Under the pieces are notes generated by a model that worked only from the letters and a program-made list of their open reading frames with translations, was not told the DNA's origin and did no database searches. Position numbers and translations under genes: made by a program. Below are positions 26,222 to 35,763 of a DNA stretch of 64,000 nt, piece after piece (positions within the stretch are counted from its first letter, which is position 1; each line of letters begins with the position of its first letter). Source of the stretch: Paenibacillus sonchi (GTDB taxonomy: Bacteria; Bacillota; Bacilli; Paenibacillales; Paenibacillaceae); the NCBI RefSeq assembly GCF_016772475.1, contig NZ_CP068595.1:2356001-2420000 (forward strand), written 5' to 3'.

Positions 26222-26779
26222 TTATTTATCATGATCGTTCCACTTTCCTGAAAAATGTTTGAGTAACTTTTTACGCGCTCTAGCCAGTCGCTGGGTGACA
26301 ACTTGTTCTGAAAGATTTAGTTCATCACAAATTTCCTTATAGCTTTTTTCCTCAATATAATACATGTACAGTAATGCACGGTAATTGGGTTTTAGCTCTT
26401 CGATGCTTTGATAGAGTAATTGATTGCGTTGTGTAATCTCGACTACCTGGGAAACTGCAACCTCATTACTGGTTAGTTCCATATAACTATCACTAATACA
26501 GTGTAGATATTTTTTATTGTTTCTAAGCCAATCTAGTGCTGTATTTCTTGCGATCTGCTTCACCCATGCAGACAGATGGGAATCATATTTTGCTTTATGT
26601 CCTTGTACAGCTATTTTTATAAAGGCGTCTTGAACAATGTCTTCTGTCGCAGTATGGTCGCGGGTTAGATAAAATGCATCTTTGTACACTGTTTGATAAA
26701 ACTCGTGGTACACCTTCTTCTGTAATTCAATATCCAAATCGTCTATGTTCTGCTGAAGCAAGAATAACCATTCGTCCAT
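26222..26779 (-). CDS. ECF-type RNA polymerase sigma factor
   Basis: A protein of about 185 residues with region 2 (AFYLTRDHTATEDIVQDAFI, SAWVKQIARNTALDWLRNNK) and region 4 (ELKPNYRALLYMYYIEEKSY, DELNLSEQVVTQRLARARKK). It differs in subfamily from the two other ECF factors in the window and has low GC content. No anti-sigma gene is adjacent: upstream is the GGDEF/HD-GYP gene and downstream the convergent protease. I choose ATG 26779, which has GGAG eight bases upstream; ATG 26794 is an alternative. Confidence 0.85.
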   Translation of the reverse strand: MDEWLFLLQQNIDDLDIELQKKVYHEFYQTVYKDAFYLTRDHTATEDIVQDAFIKIAVQGHKAKYDSHLSAWVKQIARNTALDWLRNNKKYLHCISDSYMELTSNEVAVSQVVEITQRNQLLYQSIEELKPNYRALLYMYYIEEKSYKEICDELNLSEQVVTQRLARARKKLLKHFSGKWNDHDK

Positions 26780-27030
26780 TAAGGGGAACTCCATTCAATG
26801 GGGGATTTATTATAAAAAAGTATAACATATTATCCCAATTAATGGATTTTATTTCCGAGAGATTTCTTGCCTTGTGAGTACTAATATACAGCCGTTTAAG
26901 TGTTTGTAAGAATGCACTCAATGGGGGGCTGTGATAGAATAAGTTTCATTTGCGGTTTACTAAACTGAGCTCCAAAAAAGGAGCTGAATCATAAATGTGC
27001 ATGTGGAGGTAAATACAAGCACTGTATCGC

Positions 27031-28870
27031 TTAGATTGCCGCTTCGCTTCCGCACACCTCTCTTTTTTCAATATATCGGATAAAAAGCTCGGTTAGCTCA
27101 GGGTCAAACTGGCTTCCGGCACAGGCGCGAAGCTCAACAACAGCTTCTTTGAACGATTTGGTCGGCTGATAGGGCCGTTCGGTGGTCATTGCGTCGAAGG
27201 AGTCGATGATGGTCAGCATGCGGCATAGCCGGGGGATTTCATCGCCTTTGAAGCCGTAGGGATAACCTTTGCCGTCATAGCGCTCGTGGTGCAGCTCGAT
27301 ATCGGGGGCCAAATCCTTGAATTTTTCGTTGGTCAGCGCCATTTCCTTGCCCCAGGTGACATGCCATTTGACCATTTCCCATTCCTCCAGCGACAGCTTG
27401 TCCTTTTTATTCAGAATTCCCCAGGGGATCTCCAGCTTGCCGATGTCATGAATGAGTGCGCCAAGTGTAAACTGCCTTTTAGAGAGGGTGTCCAGATTCA
27501 GTAGCTCGCTGATGTCCATCGCATAGCGGAAGACGCGTTTGGAGTGCTTGAAGGTCTCCAGGTCCTTGTACATAAACAGGTTCAGCTGCTGCTCAATATC
27601 GCGCACATCCTGGCTGAAATCGATATCCTGCTCCAGCAGAGACTGGCTGCCATAGGTATGAACGAGGTTTTTGCCTTGTTTTTTGGCATAATAGAGCGCC
27701 TGGTCGGCATGGTCTACAAGCTCTGATTTGAAATGGACATCCGGCTGGTACGCGGCGATGCCGGCAGAGAAGGCCAGACAGCCCTGGGGGAAAATTTCAC
27801 TCCCTTCAAAACGGGAATGGTTAAGGGTTCTGCGCAGGGACTCCATGAAGTTTCTGGCCGCTGCAGCATCATAGCCCGGCATCAGCAGTGTGAATTCTTC
27901 CCCGCCATAGCGGGACACAATAATATTCGTGTTCTCCGTCTCCCTTTTCAGCAGCTCCGCCAAAAAAACGATCAGCCCGTCCCCCTTGAGATGGCCGAAG
28001 TGATCATTGTACTTTTTGAAATCATCGATATCGATCATCGCCAGGGAGAGGGCGGTGCCGCTGATCTTTGAGCTGCTCATCTCCTCTTCCAGCGCCTGCT
28101 CAAAATAACTATGGGTGAACAGGCCCGTTCGCGGGTCGCGGTTGATGCGTTCCTCAATATCACGGTACATGCTGAACAGCCGCTTGAAGGAATAGGAAAT
28201 GAGAATGCTGAGGCACAGGAACAGGCCCAGGCCAACCATGTGATTATGGTACAGCAGAATCGTCAAGACCAGCGACAGCACCAGCGTACAGGCATAGGCG
28301 AGGATGGTGTCAGTAAGCATCCCTTTGAGGGTATTGTACAGATTTTTGTGGAAAACAACGTAATACATAGAAGCCGATCAGCAGGGTATTGAGGATAAAA
28401 TATACAGCCATAGCGCTTACATAAGCTTCCAGGCGGCTGCTGAGCAGCGGTCCCTGCACCCCGCCCAGGGCGGTAAAGATAAATGAAGCCGAAGCAATCA
28501 TGATGCAATAAATGGCAAAGTTATTGATGTGCTTCCCCACCTTACTGCCCCATTCCAGGAACAGCAGCACCAGGGAGCTAAGCAGCAGTACCATAAGGGT
28601 GAAGGAGAGCCCAAAAATAAAAATGCAGGCTAAATAAACGGAGGAGTCGAGTGACAGCCCGTTTCCTTGCGGGGGAAGCTGAAAGGTGAAGACGGTCAGG
28701 ATCACAGCCGCTCCCGCCATGGCGGTAATCCAGCCCCAGGCAGAAGATGAGAAATGCAGAAAAGAATCTTCACTGTAAATAACAAACAAGCCTAGCCCGA
28801 TCAAGCATATGATAAAGGAGTACAAGTGTCCTCTGTTGTGCAAGAAGCCGCTGTTTATCCGTCTGAACAA
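27031..28870 (-). CDS. Membrane GGDEF / HD-GYP protein, frame broken near the middle of the membrane part
   Basis: The N-terminal ORF (from TTG 28870, with GGAGGGG upstream) has about six hydrophobic helices. A second ORF open from 28368 adds two more, then a GGDEF domain with an intact GGEEF (SRYGGEEFTL) and an HD-GYP phosphodiesterase domain (ALIHDIGKLEIPWGIL; HHERYDGKGYPYG). The protein could both make and degrade c-di-GMP. The ORFs overlap by 59 bp, the second has no ribosome binding site, and the membrane region reads naturally across them, so I treat them as one gene of about 610 residues with an indel near 28360. Unlike most breaks in this window it is not at a long homopolymer. Confidence 0.8.
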
Positions 28871-29049
28871 CGCTGCCCCTCCTTTGCGTCGTAATGGAGT
28901 ATGCCTGCTTATCCGAAATTACTGGAATTTCATTAGGCGGGTTCAAAGGAGCCTTTAAGGTATACATTCGCTTTCTGAAAAGAAACTCCTGCTAAATCAT
29001 GACAAATGTAGTGGATGTTCGGGAAAGTGCGGAAAAGAGAACGAAAGTA

Positions 29050-29079
29050 TTGACATACCCATGGGGGGTATATTATATT
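29050..29079 (+). promoter_or_regulatory. CsoR-controlled promoter of the copper operon
   Basis: TTGACA (-35) and TATATT (-10) are 18 bp apart, and between them lies TACCCATGGGGGGTA, a pseudo-palindrome matching the CsoR operator (TACCC..GGGTA). Confidence 0.85.
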
Positions 29080-29101
29080 GATGTTGAGGAGGCTGATTCC
29101 T

Positions 29102-29449
29102 GTGTCTACCAATGAGAAAGAGCACGCGGGGCATTCCTGCGGAGACGATTGTCATACCTCTGCTCCCGGCGTACGCAAAAGTCACCATTCAGCGGAATTC
29201 AAGAGCGGGCTTACCACCCGGCTCAACCGGATTGAAGGCCAGATCCGCGGCGTTAAGGGGATGATCGAGCGCGATACCTACTGCGATGATGTGCTCAACC
29301 AGCTGGCGGCGGTCCAGGCTGCCCTGAACAGTGTCGGCAAGCTGCTGCTGGAAGGGCACATGAAGAGCTGTATTATTGAGCGGATCGAGGCCGGGGAGCA
29401 TGAGGTAATCGACGAGCTGCTGGTCACGGTCAACAAGCTGATGAAATAA
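29102..29449 (+). CDS. csoR: Copper-sensing repressor CsoR
   Basis: A 115-residue all-helical repressor of the CsoR/RcnR family. The Cu(I) ligand set is present in the expected spacing: Cys61 (TYCDDV), His86 and Cys90 (EGHMKSC). It has an additional His/Cys-rich N-terminal tail (HAGHSCGDDCH). Cu(I) binding releases it from GC-rich operators such as those at 29056 and 29847. The start is GTG 29102 after GAGGAGG. It is the first gene of csoR-copZ-copA. Confidence 0.93.
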   Translation: MSTNEKEHAGHSCGDDCHTSAPGVRKSHHSAEFKSGLTTRLNRIEGQIRGVKGMIERDTYCDDVLNQLAAVQAALNSVGKLLLEGHMKSCIIERIEAGEHEVIDELLVTVNKLMK

Positions 29450-29480
29450 GGCAAGGAAGCTAAGCTGACAACCTTAAGGG

Positions 29481-29546
29481 GCTGCTTCCGAAGGAAGTGT
29501 TCCATTAAACTAAGCAGATGCTTCCGAAGCGATGCTCCATAAAACT
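29481..29546. repeat. Two direct copies of a 32-bp palindrome-bearing unit
   Basis: GCTTCCGAAGGAAGTGTTCC and GCTTCCGAAGCGATGCTCCA are each followed by ATWAAACT. A related inverted sequence (GCTTCGGAAGCATAAG) occurs at about 32470 after copA. Confidence 0.55.
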
Positions 29547-29563
29547 TTTAGGAGGGTTAATCA

Positions 29564-29764
29564 ATGTCTAATGTAACGTTGAATGTAGAAGGAATGTCCT
29601 GCGGTCATTGTGTCAGTGCGGTAGAGAAGGCGGTAAGCGGTGTGGGTGCCGCAGCGAAGGTGGATCTGCAGGCCAAGACGGTAGCTGTAGATTATGATGA
29701 GAACAAAGTGAGCCTCAGCACGATCAAAGCGGCCATTGAAGATCAGGGCTACGACGTAGTCTGA
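29564..29764 (+). CDS. copZ: Copper chaperone CopZ
   Basis: A 66-residue heavy-metal-associated domain with the Cu(I) site GMSCGHC (Cys13, Cys16). It ferries Cu(I) to CopA and CsoR in the cytosol. AGGAGG precedes the ATG. It lies between csoR and copA, the standard Bacillales order. Confidence 0.95.
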   Translation: MSNVTLNVEGMSCGHCVSAVEKAVSGVGAAAKVDLQAKTVAVDYDENKVSLSTIKAAIEDQGYDVV

Positions 29765-29846
29765 TTGGAACTGCGCATATAAGGGCTTGGAGCGGGGAAT
29801 CCTTGTGATTTCAGAGGCGCCAATGCCCTTTCTTTTACAAAACATT

Positions 29847-29863
29847 ATACCCCAAGGGGGTAT
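29847..29863 (+). promoter_or_regulatory. Second CsoR operator, in front of copA
   Basis: ATACCCCAAGGGGGTAT is a near-perfect match to the CsoR consensus, 14 bp upstream of the copA start, so copA may have its own copper-induced promoter. Confidence 0.8.
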
Positions 29864-29876
29864 GGAGGTGGAGGAT

Positions 29877-32330
29877 ATGGAAAAGACAGCGGAAACCCCA
29901 CTGCAGCAGACTACACTGCAGATTACAGGGATGACCTGTTCTGCTTGCGCAGCACGGATTGAAAAAGGGCTCTCCCGCATGGAGGGCGTGTCGAAGGCCA
30001 ATGTAAATCTGGCGCTGGAGCAGGCGACCGTCGGGTATGACCCTGCTGTTGCAGGCGTGCCGCAGATCGAGGAGAAGATCCGTTCGCTGGGCTATGATAC
30101 CCGCAAGGAATCGGCGGATTTTGATATTTCGGGCATGACCTGTGCGGCTTGTTCCGCACGGATTGAGAAGGTGCTGGGGCGCACACCCGGCATTGCGGCA
30201 GTGAATGTAAATCTGGCGCTGGAAACGGCGCATGTGGAGTACGCGCCAGGGAGCATTGGCGTGTCCGAGATTATGGAGAAGGTCAGCAGTATCGGCTATA
30301 AGGCAACGCTGAAGCAGGACCGCAAGGAGCAAGCCGATCAGCGCGGGCAGGAGATCCGGCACAAGCGGAACAAATGGATAATTTCAGCGATCCTCTCGTT
30401 TCCGCTGCTCTGGGCGATGGCGGGCCATTTCTCCTTTACGGACTGGATCTGGACGCCGGAGCTGCTGATGAACCCGTGGTTCCAGCTGGCACTGGCTACA
30501 CCGGTGCAGTTCATTATCGGCTGGCAATTCTATATCAGCGCCTATAAAGCAGTGAGGAACGGCAGTGCCAACATGGACGTCCTGGTGGTGCTCGGCACCT
30601 CAGCAGCCTATTTCTACAGTCTGTATCTGACCATTGACTCTTTGAGCATGAACGGAATGAGCCATACGGTAGACATGTATTATGAGACCAGCGCCATTCT
30701 GATTACGCTGATTCTGGTCGGCAAATGGTTCGAAGCCCTGGCGAAAGGCCGTTCCTCCGATGCCATCCGCAGCCTGATGGGCTTGCAGGCCAAGACCGCG
30801 CTGGTCGTTCGTGACGGTGCCGAGCTTAGCATCCCGGTAGAGGAAGTCATTCCGGGCGACATCGTGCTGGTGAAGCCGGGAACGAAGGTCCCCGTCGATG
30901 GGGAGGTTGTCGAAGGGCTGTCCTCCGTGGATGAATCCATGCTGACCGGAGAGAGCATTCCGGTGGAGAAAAAACCGGGGGACTCTGTAATCGGGGCGAC
31001 ATTGAACAAAAACGGCATGCTGCGGATTAAAGCGCGCAAGGTAGGCCGGGAAACCGCGCTTGCGCAGATCATTAGAGTCGTTGAGGAAGCGCAGGGCTCC
31101 AAAGCGCCGATTCAGCGGATCGCCGATGTGATTTCCGGCATTTTTGTGCCGATTGTTGTTGGGATTGCCGCTGTGACCTTTGTGATCTGGTTCATCTGGG
31201 GCGCTCCCGGCCAGTTTGCCGAGGCGCTGGAGAAGGCTATTGCCGTGCTGGTCATTGCCTGCCCATGCGCACTTGGTCTGGCTACGCCGACCTCGATTAT
31301 GGCCGGATCGGGGCGTGCGGCGGAGTTCGGGATTTTGTTCAAGGGCGGAGAGCATCTGGAAGCGGCGCAGGGGATTCAAGTGGTCGTGCTGGATAAAACA
31401 GGTACCGTTACGAGCGGCAAGCCGGTGCTGACGGACATTCTGACGACCACCGGCATTGCAGCGCATGGCAAAGAGACCGCAGAGAACCGCCTGCTGGCCC
31501 TTACGGCGGCTGCAGAGAAGCTCTCGGAGCATCCGCTGGCTGATGCGATTGTTGCCGGTGCCGCCGCCAGAGGTCTTGAGCTGCCGGAAGCCGGGGAGTT
31601 CCGGGCCGTGCCGGGCCGCGGGATCACCGCAGTTGTCGGCGGGCAGACCGTAAGTGTAGGCACCCGCAGGATGATGGAGGAAGGCGGTGCGGAGCCTGGA
31701 CCATGGGCGCCCCTCATGACGAAGCTGGAGCAGGAAGGCAAAACTGCGATGCTTGTGTCTGTGGAGGGCGTGATCGCCGGGGTAGTAGCGGTTGCCGACA
31801 CCATCAAGGAAACCTCGCGGGCAGCGGTAGCCAAGCTGCATGACATGGGCATTGAAGTGGTGATGATCACCGGAGACAACCGGATCACAGCCCAGGCCAT
31901 TGCGGAGCAGGCCGGTATCCGGACAGTACTAGCCGAGGTGCTGCCGGAGGGCAAGGCTGCGGAAATCCGCAGATTGCAGAGCGGCGGAGTCAAGGTAGCC
32001 ATGGTCGGCGACGGCATCAACGATGCGCCTGCCCTGGCGATAGCAGATACCGGGATGGCCATCGGCACCGGTACCGACGTCGCGATGGAAGCGGCGGACA
32101 TCACGCTGATGCGCGGTGACCTCATGAGCATCCCTGATGCGGTCATGATGAGCCGCAGAACGATGCGGAATATCAAGCAGAATCTGTTCTGGGCGCTTGC
32201 CTACAATACGATTGGCATCCCGATCGCCGCTCTGGGTTTCCTGGCCCCATGGCTGGCCGGGGCAGCCATGGCCTTCAGCTCTGTCTCTGTAGTCCTGAAC
32301 GCGCTGCGGCTGCAGCGGGTGAAGCTGTAA
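29877..32330 (+). CDS. copA: Copper-exporting P1B-1 ATPase CopA
   Basis: An 817-residue ATPase that pumps Cu(I) out of the cell. It has two N-terminal HMA domains ([13 protein letters not shown], Cys21/Cys24, and [13 protein letters not shown]), membrane helices, the TGES actuator motif, the transmembrane CPC motif (IACPCALGL), the phosphorylation site DKTGT, the HP locus (SEHPLADA) and the hinge [15 protein letters not shown] 29877 follows GGAGGTGGAGG. An ATG at 29862 lies inside the CsoR box and is less likely. A terminator follows at 32344. Confidence 0.96.
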   Translation: MEKTAETPLQQTTLQITGMTCSACAARIEKGLSRMEGVSKANVNLALEQATVGYDPAVAGVPQIEEKIRSLGYDTRKESADFDISGMTCAACSARIEKVLGRTPGIAAVNVNLALETAHVEYAPGSIGVSEIMEKVSSIGYKATLKQDRKEQADQRGQEIRHKRNKWIISAILSFPLLWAMAGHFSFTDWIWTPELLMNPWFQLALATPVQFIIGWQFYISAYKAVRNGSANMDVLVVLGTSAAYFYSLYLTIDSLSMNGMSHTVDMYYETSAILITLILVGKWFEALAKGRSSDAIRSLMGLQAKTALVVRDGAELSIPVEEVIPGDIVLVKPGTKVPVDGEVVEGLSSVDESMLTGESIPVEKKPGDSVIGATLNKNGMLRIKARKVGRETALAQIIRVVEEAQGSKAPIQRIADVISGIFVPIVVGIAAVTFVIWFIWGAPGQFAEALEKAIAVLVIACPCALGLATPTSIMAGSGRAAEFGILFKGGEHLEAAQGIQVVVLDKTGTVTSGKPVLTDILTTTGIAAHGKETAENRLLALTAAAEKLSEHPLADAIVAGAAARGLELPEAGEFRAVPGRGITAVVGGQTVSVGTRRMMEEGGAEPGPWAPLMTKLEQEGKTAMLVSVEGVIAGVVAVADTIKETSRAAVAKLHDMGIEVVMITGDNRITAQAIAEQAGIRTVLAEVLPEGKAAEIRRLQSGGVKVAMVGDGINDAPALAIADTGMAIGTGTDVAMEAADITLMRGDLMSIPDAVMMSRRTMRNIKQNLFWALAYNTIGIPIAALGFLAPWLAGAAMAFSSVSVVLNALRLQRVKL

Positions 32331-32343
32331 TTGGAATATGCAC

Positions 32344-32379
32344 GCCAAGTCTCCTGTTTTACGGAGCTTGGCTTTTTTT
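32344..32379 (+). terminator. Terminator of the csoR-copZ-copA operon
   Basis: GCCAAG..CTCC pairs with GGAG..CTTGGC, followed by seven T. Confidence 0.85.
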
Positions 32380-32517
32380 AAAATATAAGCATTTATATGC
32401 TTCACGCTATAAATTATCCTTCTATTTCCCGCTGAAACGGGTACCTGAAAGCGATACTCTGTATCGCTGCTTCGGAAGCATAAGCACTTAATTAGGACGG
32501 TGTAGCCGTTTCTACTT

Positions 32518-33103
32518 GTTGTATAGGAAATTATACAATGTCAAAAAATGCGGAGATCTTGGAAGCGTCAGAGGATATAAGCGATGCAGGAGGGTTGGGT
32601 TCCATCCGCGGACTGAAGCGGACAAAAGCGGACAGTGGAGACAGAGGAGCCCTTATTTTGCCAAAAACCTTGTTTTTTCAGCGGATATGGACTCAGGAGC
32701 CGTTATATCGTTCGATGGAGCCTGGAATAAAAGGGAAAGGGACAAATAGAGGCATCTCCGTCCGTTGTCCTGCGGAATAGACAAATCTTCTTTCGATAAC
32801 GGCTTTCCTGTCCGCAACGGCTGCGGATCAATCGTGAAGAGAGCTCAGCGTGTCCGCAGAAGGACCCACACCATAATCATACGGCCCACAATGCATGTCT
32901 TAACGGACTTCTGGGCGGGCGTTGTGCATGTGGTATAACAATATGAGCTCTAAGCAAGCCAAAAGACGCTAAGCCTGCCTATAGTACAACGATCCGTCTT
33001 CAGGAGCATGGCCCGTTGATTTTGGAGCGGTGGGGAATCTTTGCGGCCGTAAGCCCCGTGTTGTTATTTACCTGCCAGGGTGATTTTGTTCTGAAAATAT
33101 TAC
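32518..33103. repeat. Long dispersed non-coding repeat, copy a
   Basis: Two blocks (about 32518-32837 and 32985-33103) are closely similar to 52158-52460 and 52467-52572. Shared landmarks include GAGGAGCCCTTATTTTGCCA, AAAGGGACAAATA, AACGGCTTTCCTGTCCG, GGCTGCGGATC, and CCAGGGTGATTTTGTTCT at the end. Copy a carries an extra 147 bp between the blocks. There is no coding capacity and no transposase. Confidence 0.7.
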
Positions 33104-33249
33104 GCCAGAATTTTGTATACTGTTCGCTAAGCAAATTCACTCAAAAGGGTGGAAATCAGCCGGATTCGATCGCCTTTTTCCAACTAACGCTGGCTAAGAA
33201 GCAGGTGAACAGTAAAGGGAGCTTATTTCTCTCGGAAATCAACAATTGT

Positions 33250-33440
33250 GAGATTTAAGTGGAAAAAGGGAGCTTAATTGGGCCATATTTCCTGATAAAG
33301 GGCGAGATGTGCTAAATTAGTTGCCCTTTTTCCACTTAAACTGCGGAGAACAGGGTGTTCGGGCAAATTAGTTACCCTTTTTCCACTTAGCCTGCGGAGA
33401 ACAGGGTGTTTGAGCAAATTAGTTATCCTTTTTCCACTTG
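33250..33440. repeat. Palindromic TGGAAAAAG repeat cluster D
   Basis: One good forward unit (TAAGTGGAAAAAGGGAGCTT at 33257, with a degenerate one near 33210) and three inverted units (AAATTAGTTGCCCTTTTTCC near 33313, then two more about 53 and 55 bp apart). The last inverted units are part of a tandem duplication that includes CTGCGGAGAACAGGGTGTT. Confidence 0.75.
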
Positions 33441-33493
33441 GAATTGCTGAAGGATACATAAAGGGTTCCCTAAAGTGTTCCTCTAAAGGGTTA

Positions 33494-33690
33494 ACTCTCG
33501 AAAATCTGCACGGAATACAACAAAGTGCCTCTTAAGCAGGCCGAATGGGTGGACATCTTGTACGATCTACAACAATCTGTGTCCTAAGTACGCTAAACGG
33601 ACAAAAATCTTGTGAATTGTACAACAAATGTGGGCGCGGCTTCACCAAATGGACGAAAATCCTGCATGTTATACAACAATGCGGATTTCG
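33494..33690. repeat. Four-unit tandem repeat, about 55-bp period
   Basis: Degenerate units share (G)GACRAAAATC-TG..TACAACAA: at about 33499 (AAAATCTGCACGGAATACAA), 33551 (GGACATCTTGTACGATCTAC), 33599 (GGACAAAAATCTTGTGAATT) and 33652 (GGACGAAAATCCTGCATGTT). Non-coding. The surrounding 33700-33900 holds diverged copies of sequence also seen at 32381-32520. Confidence 0.55.
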
Positions 33691-33930
33691 TAACCTTAAG
33701 GACCCTTATTTACCCGCTAGGGTGATTTTGTTCAAATAAAATTTATATGCTTCGGCTCTAAATTACTTCTATTTCTCGCTGAAGCGGGTGCCATCCTTGT
33801 AAGGACAGCGCAGCCGTTTTGTTCTGAATGTTCCATGCATTCCAGGGAATATGAGCGTTAGGCCCGGTCCATGTCCCGATTTCAGGAGCGTAAGTGTTAT
33901 ATCTGGTGAAGGGGTGGAAGGAGGCAATCC

Positions 33931-34524
33931 GTGAATTCTATAGAGAGCATTGAAACGAAAATCGCAAGGATACAAGCGGGCGAGGTCTACATATTTGCGG
34001 ATATTATCGATACTTATCAGAACCGGATTTATAAGTATTGCCTGCGGTTGTTAAGCAACCGGGAAGAAGCCGAGGATGCGGTGCAGGATATCATGCTTAA
34101 GGTGTTCGAAAAGGTCAGGTATTATCAGCCCAAGGGAAGCTTCACCTCTTGGCTGTACAAAATTGCCTATAACCATTGTCTGAATCTGCTGCGCAGGCGC
34201 AAGCTGCAGCAGCAGGTCAGCCGCCTGTTTGGCCGGGAGGTTGCGGCAGAGAGCGCCGAACGGGCAGCAGAGGACACCATGTTCAGTGAACCGCTCGCCT
34301 CGGCACTTGAAATGCTAACGGTGGAAGAGCGGAATTTGCTGATTCTGCGTATTTTTGAGGATAAATCCTTTGAGGAGATCGGTGAGATTCTGGGGAAGAA
34401 CATGGAAGCGGTCAAGAAACGGTACGGGCGGATCAGGCACAAGCTGAAAGCATTCATGGAGTTATCAGAAAAGGAGGAAGGGGAATGCACAAAAGCCAGC
34501 ACACTGCAGAAGAACAAAATCTGA
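33931..34524 (+). CDS. ECF-type RNA polymerase sigma factor
   Basis: A 197-residue sigma factor with region 2 (YKYCLRLLSNREEAEDAVQD, SWLYKIAYNHCLNLLRRRKL) and region 4 (LTVEERNLLILRIFEDKSFE, GKNMEAVKKRYGRIRHKLK). The start is GTG 33931 with GAAGGAGG upstream. Its end overlaps the next gene by 40 bp, exactly as in the pair at 6118/6678, and the two sigma factors are clearly paralogous. Confidence 0.93.
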   Translation: MNSIESIETKIARIQAGEVYIFADIIDTYQNRIYKYCLRLLSNREEAEDAVQDIMLKVFEKVRYYQPKGSFTSWLYKIAYNHCLNLLRRRKLQQQVSRLFGREVAAESAERAAEDTMFSEPLASALEMLTVEERNLLILRIFEDKSFEEIGEILGKNMEAVKKRYGRIRHKLKAFMELSEKEEGECTKASTLQKNKI

Positions 34525-35660
34525 GAAGCTACGATGCATCAGGTGATGTCGAGGCTATTGATGTCCGGCAACGGGTGATGAACCTCATCACAGAGAAATA
34601 TGGAAACGGCGCGGCTGATGCAGTTCCTCCGGACGCCCGGGAATTCCCCGGGATGATGCAGCACGTGAATGAATCCCCGGCCAGCGCCGCCCGCAAAAGG
34701 CCGGTATCCTACGGCAGAATACTGGCAGCATCCGCTTCACTGCTGGCTGTACTTGTCTTGGGAGCCACATATTACTGGTATGCTGATATTCACAATCAGA
34801 CGGCAGATATTCCTTACACCGTGAAGGATTATGAAGAGATTGAAGACCCGGTTACCCAATTTCGCATTCAGCTGAAGGAGACGCCGGTGCAGCCGGGGGT
34901 GGTGCAGCCGGAAGAGGATGTGAAAACCCGGAAATATCAGGAGGCCGAAAAGTGGGTGGAACAGCAGCTGTTACCGGGAGAAACGGGGATTTTTCTGGTC
35001 GGCAAGGATTTATCCGATAATCCTTCAACCGGAAATGCCGTAAATCCGCTCCATTATGACAGTTACTCTGACTTCAGAGCCAACCAGACGGAATTGGGGG
35101 CTCCGTTACTTCCCGAACCCACATATGTACCCAAAGGTTATGCATTCAGCGGTGGAGAGATTTTTCCTGAAACGGATATTGCCCTGCTGCTGGCCAATCC
35201 GTCCAAAACTACTTCCGGAGACAAGTCTGGAAGCAGAGCCGAGGCGTATCTCCAGCTAAAAGAGGAAATGTCAGTAATGAAGGCTAAAGACTTGGGAGAG
35301 GGCTATAAGCTGGTATGGAAGAGATTCCATGCGGCCGGGTCGAGCTCGGTCAAGGTGTCATACACCAACACAGAAGGCCAGAGCATCAATATCCAGGCCA
35401 AGGCTCTTCTTCGGCTGGGTACGGTCCAATTCAACACAAATGATTTGGAGAAATGCGAGAATGTTGTGGTAGCAGGGAAAGAAATGATTTATATGAAGCC
35501 GTTGGCGGAGGGCGGTCATAAATATACACAACGATTGGTCTGGTTAGATTCGGTACAGGGTCAGGGTGCTTATTATTCCCTGTCCGACAGCAGGGACAGC
35601 CCTCTGTCCCAGCAGGAATTGATCAATGTGGCAGCCAGCATGCTGCAAAGCAAAAAATAA
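34485..35660 (+). CDS. Putative membrane anti-sigma factor with DUF4367-like sensor domain
   Basis: A 391-residue protein with a cytoplasmic N-terminus of about 85 residues, one hydrophobic segment (GRILAASASLLAVLVLGATY) and a large external domain. Within this domain EPTYVPKGYAFSGGEIF and the ending YYSLSDSRDSPLSQQELINV resemble DUF4367. AAAGGAGG precedes ATG 34485, which overlaps the sigma gene. The predicted role is to sequester the ECF factor until an envelope signal arrives; this is inferred from operon and topology. Part of this gene is duplicated as a fragment at 36706-37019. Confidence 0.75.
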   Translation: MHKSQHTAEEQNLRSYDASGDVEAIDVRQRVMNLITEKYGNGAADAVPPDAREFPGMMQHVNESPASAARKRPVSYGRILAASASLLAVLVLGATYYWYADIHNQTADIPYTVKDYEEIEDPVTQFRIQLKETPVQPGVVQPEEDVKTRKYQEAEKWVEQQLLPGETGIFLVGKDLSDNPSTGNAVNPLHYDSYSDFRANQTELGAPLLPEPTYVPKGYAFSGGEIFPETDIALLLANPSKTTSGDKSGSRAEAYLQLKEEMSVMKAKDLGEGYKLVWKRFHAAGSSSVKVSYTNTEGQSINIQAKALLRLGTVQFNTNDLEKCENVVVAGKEMIYMKPLAEGGHKYTQRLVWLDSVQGQGAYYSLSDSRDSPLSQQELINVAASMLQSKK

Positions 35661-35763
35661 TGACGCATGATGTCCCGATAACAAGAGATAAATTGTTGTA
35701 TATGTATGTAACTCATTATCCTATTTTAGAACGGGCCTTACGCCCGGGAGGAGAGAAAAAACG

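Noticed and set aside
33274..33459. Open frame encoding repeated SGKRxTNL peptides
   Set aside because: It is only a translation of the inverted units of repeat cluster D, without start signals.
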